From assembly GCA_964428345.1 (NCBI GenBank), contig CAYRYD010000022.1, positions 1 through 64,000 on the forward strand: a stretch of DNA of 64,000 nucleotides, read 5' to 3'. This DNA comes from JABDMH01 sp964428345 (GTDB lineage Bacteria; Bacteroidota; Bacteroidia; Chitinophagales; Saprospiraceae). Positions within the stretch are counted from its first letter, which is position 1. Each line of letters starts with the position of its first letter. Position numbers and translations under genes: made by a program. The notes beneath the pieces are model-generated. The model saw only the letters and a list, made by a program, of their open reading frames with translations. It searched no databases and was not told where the DNA came from. Of this stretch, positions 43,660-52,892 are shown piece after piece.

Positions 43660-44082
43660 CTAACTTTTCAAAATTCTGGTGCTGGCCTGTGGATCGTACC
43701 TGACAAAAAGATGGATCCAAACCGAGCGGCTGATCCGGTAAATCAGGTTGTGCATTAATACGGTTATAATTGCCAGGGTGACCATAGTCATGGTTACCGA
43801 CCAACCCAGTCCAAAGGTAAGCGTGAGACCGACGACAATGAAAAACCAGCCGGTGAGGATGTAAGAGACAAACATGGCCCCATAGTAAAAACCGGGTTCC
43901 GGTTCGTATTTCTGACCGCATACCTCACACGACTTCTTCATTTTGTAGGAATTGGCCAGTGAATATGGTTGATGAAAAAGGGATCCCTGCCGGCATTTAG
44001 GACAGTTCAGACCGGTAATGCTGCCAATTATTGATTTACTCACTATTGTACTCCTTTGATATGTGACGGGCAAAGATAACAT
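43660..44082 (-). CDS. DUF983-family membrane protein
   Basis: 140 residues. Two CXXC pairs, CPKC (~27-30) and CEVC (~52-55), probably bind zinc; then PEPGFYYGAMFVSYILTGWFF and a second helix follow, the family layout. DUF983 proteins are common next to cytochrome oxidase assembly genes, but their function is unsettled. An FNR-type box lies 20-31 bp before the ATG (44102-44113); if the true start is a few codons later, the box takes a usual promoter position. Convergent with the Usp/CBS operon. Confidence 0.75.
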   Translation of the reverse strand: MLSLPVTYQRSTIVSKSIIGSITGLNCPKCRQGSLFHQPYSLANSYKMKKSCEVCGQKYEPEPGFYYGAMFVSYILTGWFFIVVGLTLTFGLGWSVTMTMVTLAIITVLMHNLIYRISRSVWIHLFVRYDPQASTRILKS

Positions 44083-44101
44083 CCCAGAGCATATCCACTG
44101 G

Positions 44102-44113
44102 TGATTTTGATCA
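44102..44113. promoter_or_regulatory. FNR-type box TGATTTTGATCA
   Basis: TGAT-N4-ATCA palindrome, extended to GTGATTTTGATCAC, directly upstream of the DUF983 gene (minus strand). Confidence 0.5.
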
Positions 44114-44165
44114 CAGGTGTCCGGGAGAACCTGTGATGAGCCGGAATATATCTAACCGGCAGAGA

Positions 44166-44339
44166 TCAGATACTCCTGGTCAGGAAATTAAGATTGGAAA
44201 CATCATAAATGCCAGCTTCGACCCTCCTGATGAAAGATTTTTTAGGCATGATCGTCGTTGAGTTTGTGTCATCCAGCTTAATCAGATAACCTTCAGGCAA
44301 TTCCTTCAAAATGGTCACGGTGACTTTTTGATCGTTCAT
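44166..44339 (-). CDS. Small hypothetical protein, 57 residues
   Basis: Starts MNDQKVTVTILKELPEGYLI and ends NLNFLTRSI; hydrophilic and strand-like, no known motif. It has sound coding character and lies between clpB and the DUF983 gene on the same strand. Function unknown. Confidence 0.45.
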   Translation of the reverse strand: MNDQKVTVTILKELPEGYLIKLDDTNSTTIMPKKSFIRRVEAGIYDVSNLNFLTRSI

Positions 44340-44453
44340 CTCAGGTGCGTTTTGACTATTCGTAAAAAAAAATCAATGGGGTGAAAAGGGGTGGCAAACA
44401 TTCCAAGGTAGTAAAAATTTTGAAAATCTAAGGGCAGGAGTGCGTTATTAATC

Positions 44454-44485
44454 AAAAGAGCCGGGCAAACGACGTTACCCGGCTC
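44454..44485 (-). terminator. Rho-independent terminator of clpB
   Basis: On the minus strand GAGCCGGGTAA pairs with TTGCCCGGCTC (one mismatch) around a short loop, followed by TTTT. It lies 24 bp after the clpB stop. Confidence 0.75.
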
Positions 44486-44508
44486 CTGATTTCTGTGAGC
44501 TAGCCGGA

Positions 44509-47124
44509 TTAGACCGGCAGGCTGTGTTCCTTTTTGATCGGTGGCCGGAACACCAATTCCTCATCAAAGGCATCGAGCACTACTACACTATTGGGCTTGA
44601 TCTGCTGGATCAGGAGCTGTTTTGAAAGCTCATTCAATACCCTTTTCTGAATAAACCGCTTAACCGGCCGGGCTCCAAACTGGGGATCAAATCCCTGGTC
44701 GGCAATAAACTGTATCGCTTCCGGAGTCGCCTGCAGCGTAATCCCCTGTTTTTCAAGTATATGTTCCAGGTTTTTCAGTTGTAACCGGACGATGGCATGA
44801 ATGTGCGAAACCGTCAGTGGCTGGAACATCACAATGTCATCAATACGGTTAAGGAACTCCGGACGAAGCGACTGCTTTAGCCTTTCAAACAACAAGGCCT
44901 GGGTTTTCTCCAGAACAGCCTCCTTGTTTTCCGGGGTCAGATTGACAAATTCCGACTGGATAATGTCCGAACCCAGGTTGGACGTCATGATTATGATGGT
45001 ATTCTTGAAATTGGCCACCCGGCCTTTGTTGTCCGTCAGCCGGCCGTCATCAAGTACCTGTAAAAGTATGTTGAAAACATCGGGATGGGCTTTTTCAATC
45101 TCATCAAGCAATACTACGGAATAGGGTTTACGCCGTACGGCTTCGGTCAGCTGACCACCCTCTTCATAACCGACATAGCCGGGAGGGGCACCCACCAGAC
45201 GGCTTACCGAATGCCGTTCCTGATACTCACTCATGTCAATCCTGGTCAACATATTTTCATCGTCAAAGAGAAATTCAGCCAGTGCTTTGGCCAGTTCGGT
45301 TTTTCCGACTCCGGTAGTGCCCAGAAACAGGAACGATCCGATGGGCCTTTTCTCATCTCCCAGGCCGGTGCGGTTTCGCCGGATGGCATCGGCTACAGCG
45401 GCTACTGCTTCATCCTGTCCGACTACTCTTTTGTGAATTTCTTCCTCCAGGTAAATCAATTTGTCGCGCTCGCTTTGCATCATCCGGGTCACCGGTATCC
45501 CGGTCCACTTACTGACGATCTCTGCAATATCTTCAGCATCAACTTCTTCCTTAACCAGTTGGCCGCCTTTTTCCTGGATATCAGTCAGTTGTTGGTTGAA
45601 TTCGGCCAGTTGTTTTTCGGCCTGAGGGATCCTTCCATACTGAATCTCAGCTACATCGCTGAATTTACCTTCGCGTTCCAGTTGCCGGGCCTGCACTTTG
45701 AGCTCCTCTATTTCCTGTTTAGCCTTCTGGATCCCCAGTACGATCTGTCTTTCGCTTTCCCACTGGGCTCTCAGCTGATTCCTCTTCTCTTCGAGGTTGG
45801 CCAGCTCTTCATTAATCCGCTTGATGGCGGTTTCGTCTTTCTCGCGTTTCATGGCTTCCCGCTCGATCTCCAGTTGACGGATCTTTCTTTCGGCTTCATC
45901 CAGTTCCTCCGGCATGCTGTTCATTTCCAACCGTAACCTGGCAGCAGCTTCATCGACCAGGTCGATAGCCTTGTCGGGAAGAAACCGGTCGGTAATATAG
46001 CGGTGGCTGAGTTGTACCGATGCCACGATCGCCTCGTCTTTGATATTGATCTTGTGGTGCGTTTCATACCGCTCCTTCAAGCCACGGAGAATGCTGATGG
46101 CATCTTCTTCACTGGGTTCATCAACCATGACCACCTGGAAGCGACGCTCCAGCGCTTTGTCCTTTTCAAAGTATTTCTGGTATTCGTTGAGGGTGGTCGC
46201 ACCGATGGCCCGCAGATCACCCCGGGCCAGAGCCGGTTTAAGAATGTTGGCTGCGTCCATGGCTCCCTGTCCTCCACCCGCGCCAACCAGTGTGTGGATT
46301 TCATCGATAAAGAGAATGACTTCACCTTCGGCATCGGTTACTTCTTTGACGACAGCCTTAAGGCGTTCTTCAAACTCACCCTTGTATTTTGCTCCGGCAA
46401 TCAGAGCACCCATATCCAGCGAATAAATCTTCTTGTCGAGCAGATCGTCGGGTACATCGCCGTTGACAATCCGGTGAGCCAGACCTTCGATGATGGCGGT
46501 CTTTCCTACACCTGGTTCCCCGATCAGGATCGGGTTGTTTTTCGTCCGTCTGGCCAGAATATGCAACACCCTTCGGATCTCCTCATCCCGTCCGATTACC
46601 GGATCGAGTTTACCACTTTTGGCCCGCTCGTTTAGGTGTACCGCATATTTTTCCAGCGCCTGATAGGTCTCTTCGGCACTGTGGCTGGTTACCCTGGACC
46701 CCTTACGGAGATCCTGGATCGCCCGGAGCAAATCTTTCCGGTTGAGACCCTGATCCTTCAGCAGCTGACCAACATTGTCTTTGGTATCAACCAAAGCGAC
46801 TAAAAGTAATTCGAGTGAAACGTATTCGTCACCGATTTCTTTCATCAGGGTATTCGCTTTCTGAAGCACGCCATTGACTTCGCGGGTGAGGTACGGTGTT
46901 CCTCCGGAAATTTTAGGTAAGGCGTTGAGGATCTTGTCGAGACCCTGCTCGATGGTACTCAGATTGGCCGATGATTTCTTGATGAGAAAAGGAGTCACAT
47001 TCTCATCGACCAACAAGATCCCCTTCAGCAAGTGAGCGGTATCGATAGCCTGATGCTGTAATTCGGCTGCAATTTGCTGAGCCTGCTGGATGGCTTCCTG
47101 TGATTTTATAGTTAACTGATTCAT
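44509..47124 (-). CDS. clpB: ClpB disaggregase chaperone
   Basis: 871 residues, the usual ClpB length. It rescues aggregated proteins together with DnaK in the cytoplasm. Visible: the N-terminal Clp repeat domain (1-~145), AAA+ domain 1 with Walker A GEPGVGKT (202-209) and Walker B VILFIDEIH, the long coiled-coil middle domain (~400-530), and AAA+ domain 2 with GTTGVGKTE and PYSVVLLDEIEKAHPDVFN. The coiled-coil separates it from ClpA/ClpC. Single gene with its own terminator. Confidence 0.95.
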   Translation of the reverse strand: MNQLTIKSQEAIQQAQQIAAELQHQAIDTAHLLKGILLVDENVTPFLIKKSSANLSTIEQGLDKILNALPKISGGTPYLTREVNGVLQKANTLMKEIGDEYVSLELLLVALVDTKDNVGQLLKDQGLNRKDLLRAIQDLRKGSRVTSHSAEETYQALEKYAVHLNERAKSGKLDPVIGRDEEIRRVLHILARRTKNNPILIGEPGVGKTAIIEGLAHRIVNGDVPDDLLDKKIYSLDMGALIAGAKYKGEFEERLKAVVKEVTDAEGEVILFIDEIHTLVGAGGGQGAMDAANILKPALARGDLRAIGATTLNEYQKYFEKDKALERRFQVVMVDEPSEEDAISILRGLKERYETHHKINIKDEAIVASVQLSHRYITDRFLPDKAIDLVDEAAARLRLEMNSMPEELDEAERKIRQLEIEREAMKREKDETAIKRINEELANLEEKRNQLRAQWESERQIVLGIQKAKQEIEELKVQARQLEREGKFSDVAEIQYGRIPQAEKQLAEFNQQLTDIQEKGGQLVKEEVDAEDIAEIVSKWTGIPVTRMMQSERDKLIYLEEEIHKRVVGQDEAVAAVADAIRRNRTGLGDEKRPIGSFLFLGTTGVGKTELAKALAEFLFDDENMLTRIDMSEYQERHSVSRLVGAPPGYVGYEEGGQLTEAVRRKPYSVVLLDEIEKAHPDVFNILLQVLDDGRLTDNKGRVANFKNTIIIMTSNLGSDIIQSEFVNLTPENKEAVLEKTQALLFERLKQSLRPEFLNRIDDIVMFQPLTVSHIHAIVRLQLKNLEHILEKQGITLQATPEAIQFIADQGFDPQFGARPVKRFIQKRVLNELSKQLLIQQIKPNSVVVLDAFDEELVFRPPIKKEHSLPV

Positions 47125-47324
47125 AGTCGGTTTATTTTATACTCATTACGCCCTTGATATACAGGACGATGCACTATGTATATCAACCTGGATACCAATG
47201 TCTTAAAATGGTCATTTGGTCAGTCTCTTACGATGAAACGGAGACAAGTTGGCAGGTAGGGCTGATCGTTAAAAGACAGATTGTCCGGTAAGAAAGGTCT
47301 GCCCTTTCTGAAGCCTGGTAGTAC

Positions 47325-47678
47325 TCAACCGCAACGAAACCGGGCCAGGGAAGTAAACTCCCGGTCGATAAGCTGGACCGTTTCGTTGAAGTCGTCAAGG
47401 ATTTCAATCGGGGACAAAATCAATAATTTGTATCCGGTCTGTTCTACCTGTTTTTTTTCCGGGGAGGTCAGTTGCCGACTGTTGGTAGTGGATTTACCGG
47501 GTTCGATCCGGATGGCAAACCGGGTTTCCGGGCATAGAAAATCAACGCTCACGGATCCAATAGTTTGACCGGTCAGAAACTCCCGGGCATAAAATTGCCG
47601 GCCAGACAAAAGGTCATCCCAAAGTTTTCTTCGGCTTTGCTCCAGATTAGACAGCATCAAATGCCAGTATTTAAGCAT
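47325..47678 (-). CDS. DUF559-family protein (Vsr-like nuclease fold)
   Basis: 117 residues. The order LWDDLLSGRQF, VSVDFLCPETRFAIRIEP and GYKLLILSPIEIL fits DUF559, a family with the Vsr/restriction-endonuclease fold. The usual acidic residue in VDF is present (D47), while the following IELDG is IRIEP here, so catalysis may be impaired. DNA target unknown. ATG 47657 is an alternative start. Neighbours do not suggest a role. Confidence 0.55.
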   Translation of the reverse strand: MLKYWHLMLSNLEQSRRKLWDDLLSGRQFYAREFLTGQTIGSVSVDFLCPETRFAIRIEPGKSTTNSRQLTSPEKKQVEQTGYKLLILSPIEILDDFNETVQLIDREFTSLARFRCG

Positions 47679-47729
47679 TATTACACTTGCAAAGAAACAA
47701 GATTCTGGTGATTTGGATGGGGTTAGTGA

Positions 47730-48194
47730 TCATTCATCCCACCAGGTGCCGCGGAGGATACTCTGCATATAGAACTGGCTGAAGCGGGCATAGGAGCGGC
47801 AGACTTTCTGGAGCCGCTGGGAGAAGTCGCCGGAATACCGACTTAGAAAAAGGGTCTTCCGGTTAAGCATGCTGAAATGTTTTCGCAGATACTTATAGAG
47901 GTTGATGGTGTGATGATGGTCGCGATCTGCCTCTCTGGAGATGAAGAATGAAACGGCCCCTTCTCTGTCGGGAGAAGTAATCAGTGATAAGTTCAGGAGC
48001 CTCCTGGAATTACGGTAAAGGGCAGTAAAACGCCAGCAGTTAGACCTGGCTACCGGACCGTAGGTGATACTTTCCAGATGGAATCCAAATTTTTGAAAAT
48101 AGGGGCAGATCTTCATGGCCTGTTCCTGAAATGAGAGCCAGCGGCTAAAGAGCCGTCCGGCCAATGGACTTCTATGGTCAACAATCAATGTCAT
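47730..48194 (-). CDS. Hypothetical protein
   Basis: 154 residues, basic and rich in Arg, Ser, Phe and Tyr, no signal peptide or membrane helix and no family recognised. The stretch SRLLNLSLITSPDREGAVSF-like centre and a helical C-terminus (QRLQKVCRSYARFSQFYMQS) are all that stand out. It lies 51 bp upstream of the DUF559 gene on the same strand and may be co-transcribed. Confidence 0.45.
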   Translation of the reverse strand: MTLIVDHRSPLAGRLFSRWLSFQEQAMKICPYFQKFGFHLESITYGPVARSNCWRFTALYRNSRRLLNLSLITSPDREGAVSFFISREADRDHHHTINLYKYLRKHFSMLNRKTLFLSRYSGDFSQRLQKVCRSYARFSQFYMQSILRGTWWDE

Positions 48195-48399
48195 CCAATC
48201 CGGTAGTGTTATCTATTTAGGTTAACGTCACCAGGTGTACAAATGCTTGGATAAATTCGAAAAATTTATCAGGATTTCCCGCAAAGGATCAAAAGGAGGG
48301 CATGTCTTTTTTGACCGAGGGTGGAGGTTCAGGTAAATTCCACCCGGTCTTTACCCCGCAAAACCAGAGATAATTTAGTAATTTCCTGCAATAAAAAAA

Positions 48400-49518
48400 A
48401 TGATGATGAACCAGATCAACCGCCGAAACTGGTTAAGACTGACCGGTCTTGCCGGAACTGCTGCTCTTGTAACTCCGGTGACAGGTCGTTCGCACGGTAT
48501 CGCAACCTCAGGATCACCAGCGGAATCGGTAGCCCGGCTGAGCTCGAATGAAAATCCATTTGGCCCGTCCGGGAAGGTCCGGGAAGCACTGATAGCCGCA
48601 TTTGAAGAGGGATGCCGTTATCCGTTTGGTAAAGTACAGGAGCTGAGCCGGGAACTGGCCAGGAAAGAAGGCGTTGAGCCGGAGCAGATTGTGGTCACCG
48701 GAGGATCGACGGAAGGTCTGAAAGCCACTGGATTGACTTTTGGGGTTCATGGCGGGGAGATCATCAGTCCGGATCCGACCTATCTGTCTTTGCTTAGTTA
48801 TGCAGAACAGTTTGGGGCCTTTATCAACCGGGTACCCCTCAATCAGAATCTGGAACACGACCTGGATGAGATGGAGAAGAGGGTCAGTCACCAGACCAGG
48901 CTGGTCTTTGTCTGCAATCCGAATAATCCGACCGGAACAATCATCCCGGCTGGTCGCATCCGCGACTTTTGCCTGAGCTTATCCCGGAGGACCATGGTGT
49001 TTTCCGATGAAGCCTATGGTGATTTTATTGAGGAAAAAGGATATCCCTCGATGATCTCACTGGTCCGGGAAGGAGCCAATGTTATTGTGTCGAGGACCTT
49101 CTCTAAAGTATATGGCCTGGCAGGTTTACGGATAGGTTATCTGGTGGCCCGACCGGATATCGCAGCTCGAATCCGGCCAAACGTGATGGCCAATACCAAC
49201 ATGCTGGCGATCTATGGTGCTCTTGCCGCCCTGAAAGATGAGGTATTTTATCAGACCAGTCTGCAAAAGAACCGGGAAGGTAAAGAGTATATCTACCGGC
49301 TTCTGGATCAACTCAATCTTCAATATGTGAAGTCGCATACGAATTTTGTGTTTTTCCATACGGGTCGTCCCATTCAGCAGCTGATGGGCAAGATGACAGA
49401 CCGGGGAGTACAAATCGGCCGGCCTTTTCCTCCCCTGACCGACTGGTGCCGGATCAGTACCGGTAAAATGGAAGACCTTGAAAAGTTTGGCAAGGCCCTG
49501 ATGGAGGTAATGGCTTGA
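48400..49518 (+). CDS. Tat-exported aminotransferase, HisC-like fold type I
   Basis: 372 residues. The N-terminus has a twin-arginine signal (NRRNWLRLTGLAGTAALV), so the enzyme is exported folded with its cofactor. PLP-fold motifs: SSNENPFGPS (~48-57), FVCNPNNPTG (~170-179), DEAYGDF (~203-209) and SRTFSKVYGLAG with the PLP lysine K236. It resembles histidinol-phosphate aminotransferases, but export makes a role in histidine synthesis unlikely; the periplasmic substrate is unknown. Single gene; a GGTCATT-type heptamer array begins within a few bases of the stop. Confidence 0.85.
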   Translation: MMMNQINRRNWLRLTGLAGTAALVTPVTGRSHGIATSGSPAESVARLSSNENPFGPSGKVREALIAAFEEGCRYPFGKVQELSRELARKEGVEPEQIVVTGGSTEGLKATGLTFGVHGGEIISPDPTYLSLLSYAEQFGAFINRVPLNQNLEHDLDEMEKRVSHQTRLVFVCNPNNPTGTIIPAGRIRDFCLSLSRRTMVFSDEAYGDFIEEKGYPSMISLVREGANVIVSRTFSKVYGLAGLRIGYLVARPDIAARIRPNVMANTNMLAIYGALAALKDEVFYQTSLQKNREGKEYIYRLLDQLNLQYVKSHTNFVFFHTGRPIQQLMGKMTDRGVQIGRPFPPLTDWCRISTGKMEDLEKFGKALMEVMA

Positions 49519-49552
49519 AGGGTCATTGGTCTTTGGTTATTGGTCTTTAATC
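49519..49552. repeat. Heptamer array GGTCATT/GGTCTTT
   Basis: Four tandem 7-bp units (GGTCATT, GGTCTTT, GGTTATT, GGTCTTT) directly after the aminotransferase stop codon. The complement (AATGACC, AAAGACC) occurs at 3015-3032 in the region after the lectin gene. Confidence 0.7.
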
Positions 49553-49652
49553 TCCTCACCACCTGGCCTGCACGGTCATTGGATGTGTTGTGAAGACATT
49601 GGCAGGCAGCCGACTCCTCGTTAATTCAACAGGTCACCGGCCGGGAAGTTTG

Positions 49653-49660
49653 TAGCTTTG
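49653..49660 (+). promoter_or_regulatory. Possible Bacteroidota -7 box TAGCTTTG before recF
   Basis: Matches the TAnnTTTG form of Bacteroidota promoters and lies 25 bp before the recF start. No clear TTG -33 element is at the standard distance. Confidence 0.35.
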
Positions 49661-49684
49661 CGTGAGCAAAGCTGAAAAGGTCAT

Positions 49685-50794
49685 TTGTATCTAAAGTCGA
49701 TTATACTTCACAACTTCAAAAGTTATCACCAGGCCGAATTTCAATTTTCCGCCCGTATCAATGTCATTTATGGCAGAAACGGAGTTGGTAAAACCAACCT
49801 GCTGGATGCCATCCACATGCTGGCCATGACGAGAAGTGCGTTTTCGGTAAGCGACCAACAATTGATCCGGGAAGAAGAAGATTTTCTACGGCTTCAGGGG
49901 CAATTGATGAAGGACAGCAAGACGGTTAAAATAGTAATCAAGTTACCCAGAAACAAAAAAAAGATCATTGAACGGGATGATACGCCGGTGACCAGACCAG
50001 TGGATCATGTGGGCCTGATGCCGGTAGTGATGATTACCCCCGACGATCTGAATCTGGTCAATGGTTCCAGCAGTGAACGCCGCAAACTGGCAGACAGTAC
50101 CTTATCACAGGTGGATGATCAATATCTGGAGAATCTGATTTTATATAACCGGCTTTTAAAGCAAAGAAACAGCCTTCTGAAGGGGTGGCAGGAACAGGGA
50201 AATTTCGACCAGGTATTACTGGATACTTATGATCATCGAATGACTGGTCCGGCACAGGCAATCTATCAACAGCGGAAAATATTTTTTGATCAGTTATTGG
50301 ACCGTATTCAATATTATTACAATATCTTATGTGACGGTCGTGAAGAAGTTCATTTGACTTATCGTTCTGCTTTGGCACAGGCCTCCTTCAGGGATTTGAG
50401 CAGGCAGCATCTTACCCGCGACCGGCTTTCCTGCCGGACCAATACGGGGATCCATCGCGATACCATCGATTGTCTGATCAATGGTAGAGATGCTCGGATC
50501 TTTGGATCTCAGGGACAAAAAAAGAGCCTGGTATTTGCGATCCGCCTGGCCCAATTGGATTATATGATGCAGCGACTAAACGATCAGCCAGTTCTGTTGC
50601 TCGATGATGTTTTTGACAAGTTGGACCAGGTGCGGGTAAACCGGTTGCTGAACATCATTTTAAGTGATAGCTTTGGGCAGATATTTGTGACTGATATCCA
50701 ATGGGAACGGATCGGAACGTTGCTGGAGGCGTACGACATCGATGTCAAAAAAATTGAAATCCGGGAAAACGGATATATCGTGAAGCATGAGTAA
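49685..50794 (+). CDS. recF: DNA replication and repair protein RecF
   Basis: 369 residues, SMC-like ATPase that loads RecA at single-strand gaps. Walker A GRNGVGKT at 30-37, the ABC signature-like region near GSQGQKKSLVFAIRLAQ (~280-297), Walker B VLLLDDVFDKLD (~303-314). The start is a TTG (49685) since no ATG is in frame nearby. It overlaps the DUF721 gene by 8 bp, the conserved Bacteroidota arrangement. Confidence 0.92.
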   Translation: MYLKSIILHNFKSYHQAEFQFSARINVIYGRNGVGKTNLLDAIHMLAMTRSAFSVSDQQLIREEEDFLRLQGQLMKDSKTVKIVIKLPRNKKKIIERDDTPVTRPVDHVGLMPVVMITPDDLNLVNGSSSERRKLADSTLSQVDDQYLENLILYNRLLKQRNSLLKGWQEQGNFDQVLLDTYDHRMTGPAQAIYQQRKIFFDQLLDRIQYYYNILCDGREEVHLTYRSALAQASFRDLSRQHLTRDRLSCRTNTGIHRDTIDCLINGRDARIFGSQGQKKSLVFAIRLAQLDYMMQRLNDQPVLLLDDVFDKLDQVRVNRLLNIILSDSFGQIFVTDIQWERIGTLLEAYDIDVKKIEIRENGYIVKHE

Positions 50795-51074
50795 AAACGA
50801 GCAAACCATTAAGGAAATCCTGCTCCAGCTGGTGGCTTCGCCTCAACTGAGAGATAAATACCTGTTGCTTCGGATCAAAGATGCCTGGAGCCGGTGTTTT
50901 GGACCAACCATACAGGTGTACACTACCGATATCCGTTATAGGGAGGGACTTTTGACAGTGGTGATCAGCAGTGCTCCCTTGCGGCATGAGCTTAGTCTGA
51001 ATAAGGAAAAGATCATCCGCATCATGAATGAGACCCTGGAAGGTGATCACATTAAGACCGTACACATATACTGA
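50787..51074 (+). CDS. DUF721-family protein (DciA-like)
   Basis: 95 residues with LLLRIKDAWSRCFGPTIQVY and GLLTVVISSAPLRHELSLNK, the core of DUF721/DciA. DciA proteins load the replicative helicase in bacteria lacking DnaC; short forms like this are usual in Bacteroidota. Translationally coupled to recF (8-bp overlap). It ends 1 bp before the convergent peptidase gene. Confidence 0.8.
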   Translation: MSKNEQTIKEILLQLVASPQLRDKYLLLRIKDAWSRCFGPTIQVYTTDIRYREGLLTVVISSAPLRHELSLNKEKIIRIMNETLEGDHIKTVHIY

Positions 51075-51075
51075 A

Positions 51076-52752
51076 TCAAGCTCTTTCCCTGGTTTTGACA
51101 GAGGCGGGCAGGTTCTTCTCCTCACCACTGGCGATCATCGCCTGCATCACAGCTGTTTTCAGATTAACAACCCCACCACTGGTCGAGAGATTCCTGAAAG
51201 GCACCAATTCACCAGAACCCGGTTTTCTGACTTTCCCCTGGTAAGGGCGTGCACTCTGGGTAAGTATATCTTTAAGTTCACGGGCATTGAGGTTAGGGAA
51301 ATAGGACTTCAGGACTGCAGCTACGCCCGCTACCACCGGGCTGGCCATACTGGTTCCGGAAGCTTCCTTGTATTCACCATCAGGGGCGGCAGATAGTATT
51401 TCCTGTCCGGGTGCAAATACATCCACTCTTTCTCTACCGTAATTACTAAAGCTGGCCACCATATCTTCCCCACCCCGCCAGTTCAGAGCACCGACCTCGA
51501 TCCAATTGGATGCTTTCTTTTTACCAAAGAGTCCCTTCTTTTTGTCGAAGGTGGCATTGGGGTAGTTGTGGTTTTCATCGTTGTTCTGGCCATCGTTGCC
51601 AGCAGCATGCACCAGGAGGACATTTTTCTTTTCGGCATACCGGATCGCCTTTTCAACTTCGATTTCATCCGGTGAAAAACCTTTGCCAAAACTCATGTTG
51701 ATGATGTGAGCGCCATTGTCTACTGCATAGCGAATGGCATTGGCTACATCCTTGTCGCGTTCATCACCATCCGGCACGGCTCGTACCGCCATGATCCGCA
51801 CATGGTTGGCCACGCCATCAATACCGACTTCGTTTTTACGCTTGGCAGCGATGATACCAGCCACATGGGTGCCGTGAAAAGCATCGGGACCTTTGACGTC
51901 GGCATTGCCGTAATATCGCTCTGATTTATTCGCATAATTGTCATTGACGATATTTCTGGGGTTGAAATTGGTATTGTAGCCGTACTCGACTTTATTTTTT
52001 TCGTGGTCGAGGGCTTCCTGCAGATCCTTAACAATGAGTTTCTCCAGGTCATCGATATTGCCTTCAAAACCACCCAACTGTGGGAGCAGTTGATCAAAGA
52101 ATGCCTTGACCATTCCGTATTTGGTCTCGTCCAGGGCATCGACATTCTCGCGGGTTACCGGAGCTTCTCCCAGGGCTTCCCGGGCCATTTTTATCGCAAA
52201 ATTGACGTAGGTCAGGATTTGGTCAAACTGAGCGACCTGGGCAGAGGCTTTTTCCCGCTTTTCGTCGACTTCTTTCTTATAGGTGAGGTAACGGGCATAC
52301 TCTTCTTTCTCACTGCCGTTTAGTTGGGCCGGATTTACATCGGTATATTTTTTTTCCAGGGTACTGACAATCCGGGTCAGTTCGTAGGTGTCGTGGTGTA
52401 CGTTTTCTCCGTTTTTGCCACCAATAAAATTCCAGCCGTAAATATCATCCACATATCCATTTTGATCATCATCGATACCATTTCCCGGAATCTCACCAGG
52501 ATTTCGCCACATGACATCTTTCAGATCTTCGTGCTCGGGATCCACCCCCCCGTCGATCACGGCAACTACCACTTCGCGTGCCGCCCGACCCTTGAGCAAT
52601 TCCTGATAAGTGCGCTCGGTACTTACACCGTTGATCTGATCCTGTTCAGGGTCGAGATTAAACCAGTTTTCCGGTGCCTGGGCTACCAGCGAACCGGTAA
52701 GGGCAAATGTTAAAAAAGCAAGGATCAGGGGTGTTTTCAGCAAGATTCTCAT
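51076..52752 (-). CDS. Secreted subtilisin-family (S8) serine peptidase
   Basis: About 558 residues from ATG 52752 with a good signal peptide (LLKTPLILAFLTFALTGSLVAQA). The catalytic triad is D67 (VVVAVIDGGVDPEHEDL), H293 (FHGTHVAGI) and S468 (GTSMASPVVAG). Between Asp and His lies an insert of ~190 residues, charged and helical, larger than in ordinary subtilisins. No C-terminal secretion domain is visible. TTG 52785 would place charged residues before the signal and is less likely. Convergent with DUF721. Confidence 0.88.
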   Translation of the reverse strand: MRILLKTPLILAFLTFALTGSLVAQAPENWFNLDPEQDQINGVSTERTYQELLKGRAAREVVVAVIDGGVDPEHEDLKDVMWRNPGEIPGNGIDDDQNGYVDDIYGWNFIGGKNGENVHHDTYELTRIVSTLEKKYTDVNPAQLNGSEKEEYARYLTYKKEVDEKREKASAQVAQFDQILTYVNFAIKMAREALGEAPVTRENVDALDETKYGMVKAFFDQLLPQLGGFEGNIDDLEKLIVKDLQEALDHEKNKVEYGYNTNFNPRNIVNDNYANKSERYYGNADVKGPDAFHGTHVAGIIAAKRKNEVGIDGVANHVRIMAVRAVPDGDERDKDVANAIRYAVDNGAHIINMSFGKGFSPDEIEVEKAIRYAEKKNVLLVHAAGNDGQNNDENHNYPNATFDKKKGLFGKKKASNWIEVGALNWRGGEDMVASFSNYGRERVDVFAPGQEILSAAPDGEYKEASGTSMASPVVAGVAAVLKSYFPNLNARELKDILTQSARPYQGKVRKPGSGELVPFRNLSTSGGVVNLKTAVMQAMIASGEEKNLPASVKTRERA

Positions 52753-52826
52753 CCGATTAGGTGTTGTTGAAAATAATTTGGCCAAATATTTGTTAAATTC
52801 CTGGAGACCATGGTAGTAAGGACATG

Positions 52827-52834
52827 CAAATGTA
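52827..52834 (-). promoter_or_regulatory. Possible -7 box TACATTTG of the S8 peptidase gene
   Basis: Matches TAnnTTTG on the minus strand, ~75 bp before the ATG. The -33 element is not clear. Confidence 0.3.
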
Positions 52835-52892
52835 TACCTTATCCACGATCCCGACTTAATTTTAGTATAAGATTAACGAGAATTAAGACGAA

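Noticed and set aside
45085..45936. A 283-codon plus-strand frame inside clpB
   Set aside because: Antisense shadow of a highly conserved gene.
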